Source of the DNA: Saccharopolyspora elongata
Lineage (GTDB): Bacteria > Actinomycetota > Actinomycetes > Mycobacteriales > Pseudonocardiaceae
Length of the DNA: 64,000 nucleotides
Reading direction: 5' to 3'
Assembly: GCF_004348985.1 (NCBI RefSeq)
Contig: NZ_SMKW01000010.1
Coordinates: 91,219 to 155,218 of the forward strand
A model generated the notes under the pieces. The model worked only from the letters and a program-made list of their open reading frames with translations, made no database searches and was not told the origin of the DNA. The stretch's first letter is position 1. Every line of letters starts with the position of its first letter. Of this stretch, positions 37,156-46,703 are shown piece after piece. A program made the translations under genes and the position numbers.

Positions 37156-37377
37156 CACACCCTCACCACGAAGGAAGTTGCGCTCGCGAGCGATCTCGCT
37201 GCTCGGACCGGAGTTCTCACCCGCGAGCCTTTGTCCGGGCCCAACGCTAGGAAGGACGCGACGCGGCGGACGACGTGCAGGCGCACCAAAGGTCGACGGC
37301 TTTTCGGGCAGAAGGCCATATGCCCCCGGCCCCCGGCCGTTCGGTAATGGCCCGGAAGACCGGAGGAGGAGATTCCC

Positions 37378-38517
37378 ATGACGCCTTTCCTGCTGCCCGC
37401 CGAACACGAGGAGTTCCGGGCGAGCGTGCGCGCGATGGCCCAGGACAAGATCGCGCCGCGGGCCGCCGAAATCGACGAGCGCGGCGAGTTCCCGCACGAC
37501 ATCTACGACGCACTGGTCGCGGCCGGGCTGCACGCGGTCGGGATTCCCGAGCAGTACGGCGGCGACGGCGCGGACGCCACGGCGGCGGCCATCGCGGTGG
37601 AAGAGGTCGCGCGCGCGTGCGCGTCGTCGTCGACGATCCTGACGTCGAACAAGCTCGGCGTGACACCGCTGCTGCTGTTCGGCACCGAGGAGCAGAAGCG
37701 GCGCTACCTGCCGTTGGTCGCGTCCGGCGAGGCGTTGATGGCCTATGCGGTCAGCGAGCGCGAAGCGGGGAGCGACATCGGCGCCATGCGGTGCCGGGCG
37801 GTCCGCGACGGCGACGGATACCGGCTGGACGGGGTGAAGACGTGGATCACCTCGGCCGGTGTCGCAGGGCTGCTCGTGGTGTTCGCGGTGACCGATCCGG
37901 AGGCCGGTTCGCGCGGGATCTCGGCGTTCGTGGTGCACGCCGAGGATCCGGGCATCAGCTACGGCCCGCCGGAGAAGAAGATGGGGCTGCGCGGCTCCGT
38001 GACCCGCGAGGTGTTCTTCGACGGCTGCCGCATCCCGGCCGACCGGATGCTCGGCGAACCGGGCAGGGGCATGCGAATCGCGTTGTCCACATTGGATCGC
38101 ACGCGGGTGTCGATCGGGGCGCAGGCCGTCGGGATCGGACAGGCCGCGCTGGACGCGGCGGTCGGCTACGTGCGGGAGCGGGAGCAGTTCGGCCGCCCCA
38201 TCGGGGACTTCCAGGGCGTGCAGTTCATGCTCGCCGACATGGGCATGCGGGTGACCGCGGCCCGCCAGCTGGTCTACGCGGCCGCAGCACGCGCCGATGG
38301 GGCACCCGACCTGACGTTCTTCGGCGCCGCCGCCAAGTGCTTCGCCTCCGACACCGCCATGCGCGTGGCCACCGATGCGGTGCAGTTGTTCGGCGGTTAC
38401 GGCTACACCCGCGACTTCCCGGTCGAACGGTTGATGCGCGACGCCAAGATCACCCAGATCTACGAGGGCACCAACGAGATCCAGCGGGTCGTCATGGCTC
38501 GCCGTCTCCTCGGCTGA
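37378..38517 (+). CDS. acyl-CoA dehydrogenase
   Basis: A 379-residue flavoprotein of the acyl-CoA dehydrogenase family. The [11 protein letters not shown] motif binds flavin and substrate, and the C-terminal Y-E-G-T-N-E-I-Q-R contains the catalytic Glu. It desaturates acyl-CoA at the alpha-beta bond and passes electrons to ETF. GGAGGAGG stands before the ATG at 37378. Divergent from the CoA transferase gene; its last 26 bases overlap the convergent PucR gene. Confidence 0.94.
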   Translation: MTPFLLPAEHEEFRASVRAMAQDKIAPRAAEIDERGEFPHDIYDALVAAGLHAVGIPEQYGGDGADATAAAIAVEEVARACASSSTILTSNKLGVTPLLLFGTEEQKRRYLPLVASGEALMAYAVSEREAGSDIGAMRCRAVRDGDGYRLDGVKTWITSAGVAGLLVVFAVTDPEAGSRGISAFVVHAEDPGISYGPPEKKMGLRGSVTREVFFDGCRIPADRMLGEPGRGMRIALSTLDRTRVSIGAQAVGIGQAALDAAVGYVREREQFGRPIGDFQGVQFMLADMGMRVTAARQLVYAAAARADGAPDLTFFGAAAKCFASDTAMRVATDAVQLFGGYGYTRDFPVERLMRDAKITQIYEGTNEIQRVVMARRLLG

Positions 38518-39949
38518 GCGCGGCCACGGCGAACCACAGCTCGATCCGGTCGGTCAGGCGCGCGAGGTCGCGCCCGGTGAGCTGCTCGATCAACCGCAGC
38601 CGGTAGCGCAGGCTGTTGCGGTGCACGGTCAGCGCCGACGCGGTCACCGACGGCGAGCAGTCGTGATCCAGGTACGCGCGCAGGGTCGTCAGCAGTTCGC
38701 CGTCGTGCTCGGCGTCGTAGCGCAGCAGCCGCGCCAATGTGGTCTCGGCGAGTTCCTTCAGGGGCAGGTCGACGCCGGCGGCCAGCAGACCGGTCACGCT
38801 CAGGGGCCCGGCCGAATGCACCCCGGGCCCCTGGGCGCCGGCCTGGCGGGCTTCGGCGTACCCGATGCGCAGCCCGGGAACGCCAGGCCTGGCGGTGCTG
38901 ACGCCGACGCCGACCTGCGGGTCCAGCACCGCCAACCGGTCGCGGAGTTCCGCGGCGATGCGCTCGACATCCGCGGTAGCGGGCACGATCAGCACGGCGG
39001 TGTTGTCGATGACCGCGGTCGGCTGGTGGTCGTCGCGGCGTTCCGCCAGCTGCCCCACCGCCCACGGCAGGCGGCGGAGCCGGTCGGCAGGCCCGGCGAC
39101 CACGGCCAGAACGACGTGGTTGGGTTCGCCGATCGGCACGTGGGCGCGGGCCAGCCGGGCCCGCCCTTCCCGGTCGGAGATCACGTGTTCCAGCACGTCC
39201 TCGACGACCTGCCCGAGCAGCTCGCGCCGCCCGGTCAGCACCGCCTGGTGCCGCGCGATCTCCAGGCCGAGGATGTTCGCGGCGAACGACAGCACGCTCT
39301 CGAAATGCGCGGGGATGTCGGCGCAGACCTGGGCCACCGGCACCTGGTCGATCGCGACCGGCCGACGCACCGCCGAATCGGGCAGGGCGGCGCGCTGGGG
39401 GAATCTCGCCAGCACCACGCCGTCCATGCCCACCACCGCGACCGGCGTCCTGCCGAGGTGCACGTAAAGCCTGCTGAGCAAGCCGTTCAGGCCGTTGCCT
39501 GCGAGCAATGCGCGAACCAGCTCGTCCTGCACGGCGACGTTGGCGCGCACCGCGTCGTACTGCTCGGCGAAGATGCGGTCGGCCACCCAGTGGCTGACCT
39601 GGATGAACGGCACTTCGCGCGGTGATTCGACCAGCGCGAGCCCGCACTGCTCGGCGGCGCGCACCACGACATCGGGGACAGTGCGGTGCACCAGCCCGGT
39701 GCCGAAGCACAGCGCCGCGATCGGCAACCGCGCCAAGCGGTCGACCAACTCCCACCACTGCTCGTCGGTGCGCTCGTACAGGCCCGTGGTCAGCACGAGC
39801 TCGTCGCCGCGCAGGAACGGGACCGGGTCGGGCAGCTCCGTGGTCGAAACCCAGCTGATGGGCCGGACCGCGGTGCCGCAGTGGCTGGTTTTCGGCACCA
39901 GCCGCAGGGAACGCACTTCGACGAGATCGGCCACGCTTACCGGCATCAT
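38492..39949 (-). CDS. PucR-family regulator
   Basis: A 485-residue PucR protein: an N-terminal purine-catabolism (PucR) domain in residues 1-125, a middle GGDEF-like/GAF region, and a C-terminal helix-turn-helix near residues 430-470 ([17 protein letters not shown]). The family controls purine, allantoin and related nitrogen catabolism. The first of two adjacent ATGs, at about 39949, has GGGAAG just upstream. It lies directly downstream of the NCS1 permease gene on the same strand, so it probably controls that base uptake. Confidence 0.9.
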   Translation of the reverse strand: MMPVSVADLVEVRSLRLVPKTSHCGTAVRPISWVSTTELPDPVPFLRGDELVLTTGLYERTDEQWWELVDRLARLPIAALCFGTGLVHRTVPDVVVRAAEQCGLALVESPREVPFIQVSHWVADRIFAEQYDAVRANVAVQDELVRALLAGNGLNGLLSRLYVHLGRTPVAVVGMDGVVLARFPQRAALPDSAVRRPVAIDQVPVAQVCADIPAHFESVLSFAANILGLEIARHQAVLTGRRELLGQVVEDVLEHVISDREGRARLARAHVPIGEPNHVVLAVVAGPADRLRRLPWAVGQLAERRDDHQPTAVIDNTAVLIVPATADVERIAAELRDRLAVLDPQVGVGVSTARPGVPGLRIGYAEARQAGAQGPGVHSAGPLSVTGLLAAGVDLPLKELAETTLARLLRYDAEHDGELLTTLRAYLDHDCSPSVTASALTVHRNSLRYRLRLIEQLTGRDLARLTDRIELWFAVAALSRGDGEP

Positions 39950-39989
39950 CGCATTCTTCCCGCGTTGAACGACATCCCGTCCGGCAGGG

Positions 39990-40028
39990 GTGGGTGTTCC
40001 GCGCCGCTGAGCCGCGCGGAACACCCAC
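39990..40028. terminator. hairpin terminator after NCS1 permease gene
   Basis: TGGGTGTTCCGCGC (39991-40004) pairs with GCGCGGAACACCCA (40014-40027), a perfect 14-bp stem with one further outer G-C pair and a nine-base loop. It lies 23 bases beyond the permease stop at 40051, upstream of the PucR gene. Confidence 0.85.
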
Positions 40029-40050
40029 GACAGGGCAGTACCACTGCTCG

Positions 40051-41433
40051 TCAGGACGCTGCCGGAGCGGCTTCCCGGATCCGGTTGCGCATCGCCGCCC
40101 AGTAGATCAACCCCGGCACGACCAGGCCGAGCAGCCAGGCGATGTCCGCGCCACCGAGCAGCGGCACCATGAACCCGGTGAAGACCTTGTCCACATTGGA
40201 GAACGGGATCTGCACGACGATGCCGAAGACGTAGGCCACCAACGCGGGAACGCACCAGCGACCGTAGGCCCCGTCGGGGTCGTACATCGCGTCCAGGTCG
40301 TACTTCTCCTTGCGCAGGAAGTAGAAGTCGACCAGGTTGATCGCGCTCCACGGCGTGAGGAAGTACAGCAGGAAGTGCAGGAACAGCACGAAGTTCGACA
40401 GGAAGTCACCGCGTCCCAGCACGGCCAGCACCCCGCCGAGGATCCCGACGAGCGCGATGTAGCCGATCCGGGTCGCCGGGGAGAGCGCGGCCCTGCGGGT
40501 GAAGGCGGTCATCGTGGTGGCCACCGTCATGTAGCCGCCGTAGATGTTGAGCACGTTGATGGTGAACTTGCCGAGCGCGACGGCCAACAACAGCGGCAGC
40601 ACCAGCGCCTCGCCGCCCAACCCCACCACGTAGGTGACCTCGTGGCCCTTGAAGTCCTTGCCCGCGACCGCGTAGGCCAGGGCGCCGAAGGACATCGCCC
40701 AGGTCGCGCCGAGCACCGTGCCGCCGTAGGTCCACCAGAACGTCGCCCGGATCGAGGTCGTCGCCGGCAGGTAGCGTGAGGTGTCCGCGACGTACGGGCC
40801 GAAGGTCAGCTGCCAGGACGCCGTCAGCGACAGGGCGAGCAGGAACGCCGGCACGTCCAGGTGGGCATTCGCCAGCACCGGCCCGAGGTCGTGCGTGGAG
40901 ACCAGCCGGAACGTCAGGTACACGAACACCACGACCGACACCAGCGAAGCCAGCCAGCCGAAGCGGTGGATCAGCTTGTACCCGATGATGGCGATCAGCG
41001 CCGACATCGCCGCGTAGAGCACGATGCTGACATCGACCGGCAGGCTCGTGATCGCGGAGACCGCCTGGCCGCCCAGCACGTTGCCGCTCGCGAAGTAGCC
41101 GAGGTACATCAGCACCACGAGGATCAGCGGCAGCACCGCGCCGAACACGCCGAACTGCGCCCGGCTCTGGATCATCTGCGGAATGCCCAGCTTCGGCCCC
41201 TGCGCCGCGTGCAGCGCCATCGGCACGCCCCCGATGACGTTGCCCAGCGCGATGGCCACGAGGGCCCACACCGGGTGCAGCCCCACCAGCACGGTCAGCG
41301 CGCCTGTGACGGCCGAGGTGATCTGCATGTTGCTGGCGAACCACAAGGTGAACAGGCTGCGCGGACTCCCGTGCCGCTCGCTGTCCGGAATCGGTTCGAT
41401 CGATCTGCGCTCGACCTGCAACGGTCCTGCCAT
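40051..41433 (-). CDS. NCS1-family nucleobase permease
   Basis: A 460-residue permease with about 12 hydrophobic segments, matching the cytosine/purine/hydantoin branch. It has S-P-R-S-L-F-T-L-W-F-A-S-N-M-Q near the N-terminus, helix 1-2 features, P-Y-V-A-D-T-S-R-Y-L-P and a late N-L-V-D-F-Y-F-L-R-K motif. GAGGAGG stands before the ATG at 41433. With the PucR gene and nucleoside hydrolase nearby, uptake of purines, pyrimidines or allantoin is likely. Purine-cytosine permease by family, exact base unknown. Confidence 0.9.
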   Translation of the reverse strand: MAGPLQVERRSIEPIPDSERHGSPRSLFTLWFASNMQITSAVTGALTVLVGLHPVWALVAIALGNVIGGVPMALHAAQGPKLGIPQMIQSRAQFGVFGAVLPLILVVLMYLGYFASGNVLGGQAVSAITSLPVDVSIVLYAAMSALIAIIGYKLIHRFGWLASLVSVVVFVYLTFRLVSTHDLGPVLANAHLDVPAFLLALSLTASWQLTFGPYVADTSRYLPATTSIRATFWWTYGGTVLGATWAMSFGALAYAVAGKDFKGHEVTYVVGLGGEALVLPLLLAVALGKFTINVLNIYGGYMTVATTMTAFTRRAALSPATRIGYIALVGILGGVLAVLGRGDFLSNFVLFLHFLLYFLTPWSAINLVDFYFLRKEKYDLDAMYDPDGAYGRWCVPALVAYVFGIVVQIPFSNVDKVFTGFMVPLLGGADIAWLLGLVVPGLIYWAAMRNRIREAAPAAS

Positions 41434-41551
41434 GCGCCCTCCTCGCGCCGCGGAATTCGGTTCGTTCCATTAGTCGCCGCGCGGATGTCGAGGGCAATGC
41501 CCGGCTCGGGTCAGCTGTCCGGAATCGCAGACACCGGGCTCGGGGGACGAT

Positions 41552-42361
41552 TCAGTTCGTCCTGGGCACGCCGCCGAGCCGCTGGGTGAGGGCGTTGGCG
41601 GTCTGCATGACGTGCCGGGCCAGCTGCGGCCAGGACTCGGGAGGCCGGACCTGGCGGCGGAACGGCACCGCGACGGCCGCCACCGGATGCGCGTTGTGGT
41701 CGAAGGCGGCTGCGGCCACGCACGCCACGTCCTGGGTGATCAGCCCGTCTTCCACCGACCAGCCCTGCTTGCGCTCCGCGGCCAGCAGGGACCGCAGTTC
41801 CGGCAGGCTGCGGGGGCCGAGGCCGGTGCGGTTGACGAACGAGTCGGGGCCGGGGAAGAGCGCGCGCACCTGCGCGTCGGGCAGGTGCGCCAGCAGCGCG
41901 CGGCCGGAAGCGGTGAGCTCGGCCGGCATCCGCACGCCCACGTCGGTCACCAGCGTGGTCGGGTGCTCGGGCTGCACTTTGAGCAGGTACAGCAGTTCCG
42001 GTCCGTGCAGGATCCCGAGGTGCGCGGTGTCGCCGACCGCGCGCACCAGGTGAGCCAGCAACGGGCCAGCCAGGTGCTCCAGCGGACCATGCCGCAGGTA
42101 TGCCGAGCCCAGTTCGAAGACGCCGACCCCGAGCCCGTAGCGGTGCTGTTCGGGCAGGTGCACGACCAGCCCCTCGTCCACCAACACGGACAGCAGGTGG
42201 TACATGGAGCTGCGCGGCACTCCCAGCGAACGGGCCAGCGCAGCGGCGGGCAGCGGGTCGGGGCTGGCCGAAAGACGTCGCAGCACCGCGATGGCCTGCC
42301 GAACCGACGGCACCTTGTCCTTGGTGCGCCCGGCCGCACCGGTCACCGCGTCCTGAACCAT
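41552..42361 (-). CDS. IclR-family regulator (hut-linked paralogue 2)
   Basis: A 269-residue IclR protein nearly collinear with the one at 35179. The winged helix reads V-P-R-S-S-M-Y-H-L-L-S-V-L-V-D-E-G and the effector domain V-T-D-V-G-V-R-M-P-A-E-L-T-A-S-G-R-A-L-L-A. It sits between hutH and the NCS1 permease gene, all on the same strand. GAGGAC lies before the ATG at 42361. ATCCGAGACA at 42388-42397, 27 bases upstream, matches the site near hutU, so the two regulators may share operators. Confidence 0.92.
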   Translation of the reverse strand: MVQDAVTGAAGRTKDKVPSVRQAIAVLRRLSASPDPLPAAALARSLGVPRSSMYHLLSVLVDEGLVVHLPEQHRYGLGVGVFELGSAYLRHGPLEHLAGPLLAHLVRAVGDTAHLGILHGPELLYLLKVQPEHPTTLVTDVGVRMPAELTASGRALLAHLPDAQVRALFPGPDSFVNRTGLGPRSLPELRSLLAAERKQGWSVEDGLITQDVACVAAAAFDHNAHPVAAVAVPFRRQVRPPESWPQLARHVMQTANALTQRLGGVPRTN

Positions 42362-42375
42362 GCGTCCTCGATGTC

Positions 42376-42397
42376 ACTCGGTCTGGTATCCGAGACA
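42376..42397. promoter_or_regulatory. dyad with ATCCGAGACA before IclR paralogue 2
   Basis: CTCGG and CCGAG form an inverted repeat with eight bases between them, and the right half reads ATCCGAGACA (42388-42397), identical to the one at 35155-35164. It lies just upstream of the IclR start at 42361, the normal place for autoregulation. Confidence 0.6.
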
Positions 42398-42492
42398 GTA
42401 ACCGGCTCGTGAGCAACGGCAGCACCGGCACCGATGCGAACGTTCCGGCCCGGGCGGGGAAAGGCGTAGCCCTCCCCCCGCCCAGATCGGCG

Positions 42493-42516
42493 CCCGGCCC
42501 GGAAACCCGGGCCGGG
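42493..42516. terminator. hairpin terminator after hutH
   Basis: CCCGGCCCGG (42493-42502) and CCGGGCCGGG (42507-42516) form a perfect 10-bp stem with an AAAC loop, seven bases past the hutH stop at 42524. Confidence 0.82.
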
Positions 42517-42523
42517 ATGGGCG

Positions 42524-44098
42524 TCAGTCGAGCGCGCCGATGACCTCTTCGACGGCGTCGACCAGTGCGCCGGACCGGCACAGCTCGACGGCGGCCTCCA
42601 TCTCCGGCGCCAGGTGCCGGTCGGCGCCGGGACCGGCGACGTGCTGCCGGATGCGGTCGCGCACGGCTCCGGTGGCGGGCGACGGGCTCAGCGGCTGCCG
42701 CATGTCCATGGCGCGCGCCGCGGTGAGCGCTTCGATCGCCAGGACGCGGGTGAGGCCGTCGACGGCGCGGCGGAGCTTGCGGGCCGCGGACCAGCCCATC
42801 GAGACGTGGTCCTCCTGCATGGCCGAGGACGGGATCGAGTCGACGCTGGCCGGGACGGCGAGGCGCTTGAGCTCGGAGACGATCGCGGCCTGGGTGTACT
42901 GGGCGATCATGTGGCCGCTGTCGACGCCGGGGTCGTCCGCGAGGAACGGCGTCAGGCCGTGGTTGCGGGCGGGGTCCAGGAACCGGTCGGTCCGGCGCTC
43001 GCTGATGCTGGCCAGGTCCGCGGCGACGATGGCGAGGAAGTCCAGCACGTAGGCGACGGGGGCGCCGTGGAAGTTGCCGTTGGACTCCACGCGGCCGTCG
43101 GGGGTGACCACGGGGTTGTCCACGGCGCTGGCGAGCTCGACCGCCGCGACCGACTCGGCGTGGGCGAGGGTGTCGCGGACGCCGCCGGCGACCTGCGGCG
43201 CGCAGCGCAGCGAGTAGGCGTCCTGCACGCGGTTGCAGTCGGGGCCGGCGTGGCTGGCCACGATGCCCGAGCCGGCGAGCACGCGCCGCATGTTGGACGC
43301 GGCGGCGGCCTGGCCTGGATGCGGGCGCAGTTCCTGCAGGTCGGCGGCGAAGACGCGGTCCGTGCCGAGCTGGGCCTCCACGCTCATGGCGGCGGTGATG
43401 TCGGCCAGCTTCGCCAGCTTGCGCAGGTCGTGGCAGGCCAGCACGAGCATGCCGAGCATGCCGTCGGTGCCGTTGATCAGCGCGAGCCCTTCCTTCTCGG
43501 CGAGCTCGACCGGGGCGATCCCGGCGGCGGCGAGGGCTTCCGCGGCGGGCAGCGAGCGGCCGTCGGCGTCCCGCACGGTGCCTTCGCCCATGAGGGCGAG
43601 CGCGGCGTGCGCGAGCGGCGCGAGGTCGCCGGAGCAGCCCAGGCTGCCGTACTCGTGGACCACCGGCGTGATCCCGGCCGACAGCATCGCGGCGTAGGCG
43701 TCGGCGATCTCGGGGCGGACGCCGGTGCGGCCGGTGGCCAGGGTGGACAGGCGCAGCAGCATCAGCCCGCGGACGACCTCCCGCTCGACCTCCGGGCCGC
43801 TTCCGGCGGCGTGCGAGCGGACGAGGCTCTTCTGCAGCTGGCGGCGCAGTTCCACCGGGATGTGGCGGGTCGCGAGCGCGCCGAACCCGGTGGAGATCCC
43901 GTAGACCGGCTTCGGTTCTTCGGCGAGGCGCTCGATCCGGCCGCGGGTGTCCGCGAGGGCCTGGCGGGCCTCCTCGGAGAGCTCGACCCGCGCGCCGCCG
44001 CGGGCGACGCGGACGACGTCGGCGGGGCTGACGGGGCCGACTCCCACGACCACCGGCTGGGCGGTGGTGTCCGCGCTGGCTTCGGTACTGCTGAGCAT
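42524..44098 (-). CDS. hutH: histidine ammonia-lyase
   Basis: A 524-residue histidase that deaminates histidine to urocanate. The electrophilic MIO cofactor is built from three residues in Y-G-S-L-G-C-S-G-D-L-A-P-L-A, here Cys-Ser-Gly rather than the common Ala-Ser-Gly; I recall the same variant from Streptomyces histidases. The region P-S-S-A-M-Q-E-D-H-V-S-M-G and S-N-G-N-F-H-G are also diagnostic. The ATG at 44098 is chosen, with GAGGAAG some way upstream; a TTG six bases before it is possible. A HutC-like operator lies at 44176-44189. Confidence 0.96.
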   Translation of the reverse strand: MLSSTEASADTTAQPVVVGVGPVSPADVVRVARGGARVELSEEARQALADTRGRIERLAEEPKPVYGISTGFGALATRHIPVELRRQLQKSLVRSHAAGSGPEVEREVVRGLMLLRLSTLATGRTGVRPEIADAYAAMLSAGITPVVHEYGSLGCSGDLAPLAHAALALMGEGTVRDADGRSLPAAEALAAAGIAPVELAEKEGLALINGTDGMLGMLVLACHDLRKLAKLADITAAMSVEAQLGTDRVFAADLQELRPHPGQAAAASNMRRVLAGSGIVASHAGPDCNRVQDAYSLRCAPQVAGGVRDTLAHAESVAAVELASAVDNPVVTPDGRVESNGNFHGAPVAYVLDFLAIVAADLASISERRTDRFLDPARNHGLTPFLADDPGVDSGHMIAQYTQAAIVSELKRLAVPASVDSIPSSAMQEDHVSMGWSAARKLRRAVDGLTRVLAIEALTAARAMDMRQPLSPSPATGAVRDRIRQHVAGPGADRHLAPEMEAAVELCRSGALVDAVEEVIGALD

Positions 44099-44175
44099 GC
44101 TCAATGTTCTTCTTCCTCGTGAGTTGGGGCGTCGCGCTCGCTTCATCCGGCTGGTGGCGCCAGATGAAGCATAGG

Positions 44176-44189
44176 GTTGTCTATACAGC
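44176..44189. promoter_or_regulatory. HutC-type operator before hutH
   Basis: GTTGTCTATACAGC matches 12 of 14 positions of the perfect palindrome at 45718-45731 and of the TGTATATACA-type HutC site. It lies about 80 bases before hutH, between it and the permease gene stop. It suggests that hutH has its own HutC-controlled promoter. Confidence 0.65.
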
Positions 44190-44203
44190 TGCGTGTCCGG
44201 CGG

Positions 44204-45619
44204 TCAGCCGGTACCGGCCTCGGACGCGGCGAGCCGGTCGTCGGCGGAGCTCCCGCCGGCGGCCTTGCGGCGGCCGACGCCGAGCTTGTAGAAGATCGTG
44301 AGGACGGCGAGCCACACGGCACCGACGATGAGCGCCACGCGGGTGTCCGCGGAGAACGCCAGCAGCACGAAGACGAAGACCAGGAAGGCGATCGCCGCGA
44401 TCTGCGCGTACGGCCACAGCGGCGACGGGAACTTGAGCGCCGACGCCTCGGCCGGGCTCATCTTCCGGCGGGCCTGGAAGTGCGCCAGCATGATCATCAG
44501 CCACACCCAGACCGTGGCGAAGGTCGCGATGGAGGCGATGATCGTGAAGATGTCCTCCGGGACGACGTAGTTGAGCACCACGCCGATCAGCAGCGCGCCG
44601 GTCATGATGACCACGGTCATCCAGGGCACGCCGTTGCGCGAGACCCGGCCCATGATCGCCGGCGCCTGACCGCGCTCGACCATGCCGAACAGCATGCGGC
44701 CCGCGCCGAAGATGTCGCTGTTGATCGCCGACAGCGCTGCGGTGATCACCACGACGTTGAGGACGGTCGCCGCCGAGGTCAGCCCGAGGCCCTCGAAGAT
44801 CTGCACGAACGGGCTGCCCGAGGAGCTGATCGACTGCCACGGGGTGATCGACATGATGACGCCGATAGTCAGCACGTAGAACAGCAGCACGCGCACCGGA
44901 ACGCTGTTCACCGCGCGCGGGATGGTCTTGTGCGGCTCCTCGGCCTCCCCCGCGGTGACGCCGATGATCTCGGTGCCGCCGAAGGCGAACATGACCACGG
45001 CGAAGGACATCAGGAAGCCCTCGATGCCGTTGGGGAAGAACCCGCCGTGCGACCACAGGTTGCTCACGCCGGTCTCCGCGTGGGCGCCGCTGAAGCCGAA
45101 GGCGAGGACGGCGATGCCGCCGAGGATCATCGCGACGATCGCCGCGATCTTGATCACGGAGAACCAGAATTCGAGCTCGCCGAAGACCTTGACGCTCAGC
45201 AGGTTCACCGCGCCGATGACGAACAGCGTGGCCAGCACCCAGATCCACCGCGGCACGTCGGGGAACCAGAATCCCATGTAGACGGCCAGCGCGGTGACGT
45301 CGGCGATGCAGACGATGATCATCTCGAAGGTGTAGGTCCAGCCGGTCAGGAAGCCCGGCAGGCGCCCCAGGTGCCGACTGGCGTACTCGCCGAAGGAGCC
45401 GGGCACCGGGTCGGCCACGGCCATCTCACCGAGCGCCCGCAGCACCACGAAGACCACGGCACCGCCGATCAGGTAGGCCAGCAGCACCGACGGGCCGGCC
45501 TGGCTGATCGCTTCGGAAGAGCCGTAGAAGAGACCGGTGCCGATGGCCGAGCCGAGGGCGATGAAGCGGATGTGCCGTGCCGTGAGGCCACGGGTCAGTG
45601 CAGCCGCGCCTTTTCTCAC
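44204..45619 (-). CDS. amino acid permease (histidine/proline type)
   Basis: A 471-residue AAT-family permease with about 12 hydrophobic segments. It opens [23 protein letters not shown], the family N-terminal signature, and has P-G-S-F-G-E-Y and [15 protein letters not shown]. In its place between hutC and hutH it most likely imports histidine. The GTG at 45619 has GGAGG with five spacer bases; upstream ATGs lack a site. A perfect HutC-type palindrome lies 99 bases before the start. Confidence 0.92.
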   Translation of the reverse strand: MRKGAAALTRGLTARHIRFIALGSAIGTGLFYGSSEAISQAGPSVLLAYLIGGAVVFVVLRALGEMAVADPVPGSFGEYASRHLGRLPGFLTGWTYTFEMIIVCIADVTALAVYMGFWFPDVPRWIWVLATLFVIGAVNLLSVKVFGELEFWFSVIKIAAIVAMILGGIAVLAFGFSGAHAETGVSNLWSHGGFFPNGIEGFLMSFAVVMFAFGGTEIIGVTAGEAEEPHKTIPRAVNSVPVRVLLFYVLTIGVIMSITPWQSISSSGSPFVQIFEGLGLTSAATVLNVVVITAALSAINSDIFGAGRMLFGMVERGQAPAIMGRVSRNGVPWMTVVIMTGALLIGVVLNYVVPEDIFTIIASIATFATVWVWLMIMLAHFQARRKMSPAEASALKFPSPLWPYAQIAAIAFLVFVFVLLAFSADTRVALIVGAVWLAVLTIFYKLGVGRRKAAGGSSADDRLAASEAGTG

Positions 45620-45717
45620 CTTTTCCTCCCTGCGGGAACCACGTTGTCCCCTCCGTTGCAACCGGAACCGCCGGCTGTGCTGCCGGGCACAATCCGAGGC
45701 GGTGCGATATGTATAGT

Positions 45718-45731
45718 GCTGTATATACAGC
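45718..45731. promoter_or_regulatory. HutC-type operator (perfect palindrome)
   Basis: GCTGTATATACAGC is a perfect 14-bp palindrome containing the TGTATATACA core of HutC-like GntR operators. It lies between hutC (stop 45813) and the permease (start 45619). A weaker TATGTATAG half lies ten bases to its left. It probably represses the permease, with HutC released by urocanate. Confidence 0.78.
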
Positions 45732-45812
45732 TCGTCAAGAGATCGGCCCGAAATCCGGGCGGGGCGCGCGGAGAAACCGGACAAACGCTGGCGAACAGGG
45801 ACGATCCGAGGG

Positions 45813-46574
45813 TCAGGTCGCGTCGAAGGTGCCTTCGAGCCGGTATCGCGAACCGGGGTGCAGCAGCCGGGCGGTGCTCACGAGCCGCCCCTCCGACCAG
45901 GTGCGCCGGTGGATCAGCAGGCACGGCTCGGCTTCCGCGATGCCCAGCAGCGCGCAGTCCTCGGCGGTGCCCAGCACGGCCTCGACGACGTGTTCGCCCT
46001 TGCCCAGCGGCGCGATCCGCGACAGGTAGCTGTTCGGCGTCTGCGTGGCGAAGTCCTGGTCGAGGTAGTCCGGGGCGAGCTCGGGATTGACGTGGCGGTC
46101 CTCGAGCTGGATCGCGATCTCGTCCTCGAAGTGCACAACGAGCGAGTGGAACACCGGCCGCCCCTCGGTGATCCCGAACAGGCGGTGCATCCGCAGGTCG
46201 GCGGGTTCCTCCCGCAGCAGCACCACGTCGGTCCGGTGCCGGTGCCCGCGCCGCTGGACCTCGTCGGCGATGTTGCGCACCTCGTACAGCGCGGAGCTGC
46301 TCTTGCGCTCGGCGACGAAGGTCCCCACGCCGGCGAGCCGGACGATCAGCCCCTCCGAGCTCAGCTCGCGCAGCGCCCGGTTGATGGTCATCCGCGACAG
46401 CCCCAGCGCGTTCACCAGCTGGCTCTCCGACGGCAGCAGCTCGCCCTCGGGCCACCGCCCGGAGCCGACCTGCTCGATGATCACGTCCTTGAGACGGCGG
46501 TAGGCGGGCGCGGACTCGCGGCGGCTCTCGCGGAACAGCACGGCCACGTCCAACGCATCAATGGCCACCGGCAC
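45813..46574 (-). CDS. hutC: GntR-family histidine utilization repressor
   Basis: A 253-residue HutC-type GntR protein. The winged helix ([38 protein letters not shown]) is followed by a UTRA effector domain with [15 protein letters not shown] and the C-terminal [11 protein letters not shown]. HutC proteins bind urocanate and lift repression of hut genes. GTG 46574 is preferred; GTG 46568 is also possible. HutC-like operators at 45718-45731 and 44176-44189 support the call. Confidence 0.9.
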   Translation of the reverse strand: MPVAIDALDVAVLFRESRRESAPAYRRLKDVIIEQVGSGRWPEGELLPSESQLVNALGLSRMTINRALRELSSEGLIVRLAGVGTFVAERKSSSALYEVRNIADEVQRRGHRHRTDVVLLREEPADLRMHRLFGITEGRPVFHSLVVHFEDEIAIQLEDRHVNPELAPDYLDQDFATQTPNSYLSRIAPLGKGEHVVEAVLGTAEDCALLGIAEAEPCLLIHRRTWSEGRLVSTARLLHPGSRYRLEGTFDAT

Positions 46575-46657
46575 CGCCCACCTCGGAGATCGATCATCAG
46601 CCCGCGCCCAGTTTATCCCGCGCGACTCCCCCGAAACGCCCCGGCTGGCGCGCAACA

Positions 46658-46691
46658 CCCGCTGACCGGTGTTCTCGCACCGGTCAGCGGG
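46658..46691. terminator. hairpin terminator after molybdenum hydroxylase operon
   Basis: CCCGCTGACCGGTG (46658-46671) and CACCGGTCAGCGGG (46678-46691) form a perfect 14-bp stem with a six-base loop, 12 bases after the large-subunit stop at 46704 and 83 bases upstream of hutC. Confidence 0.9.
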
Positions 46692-46703
46692 CTCTTCAGC
46701 GCC

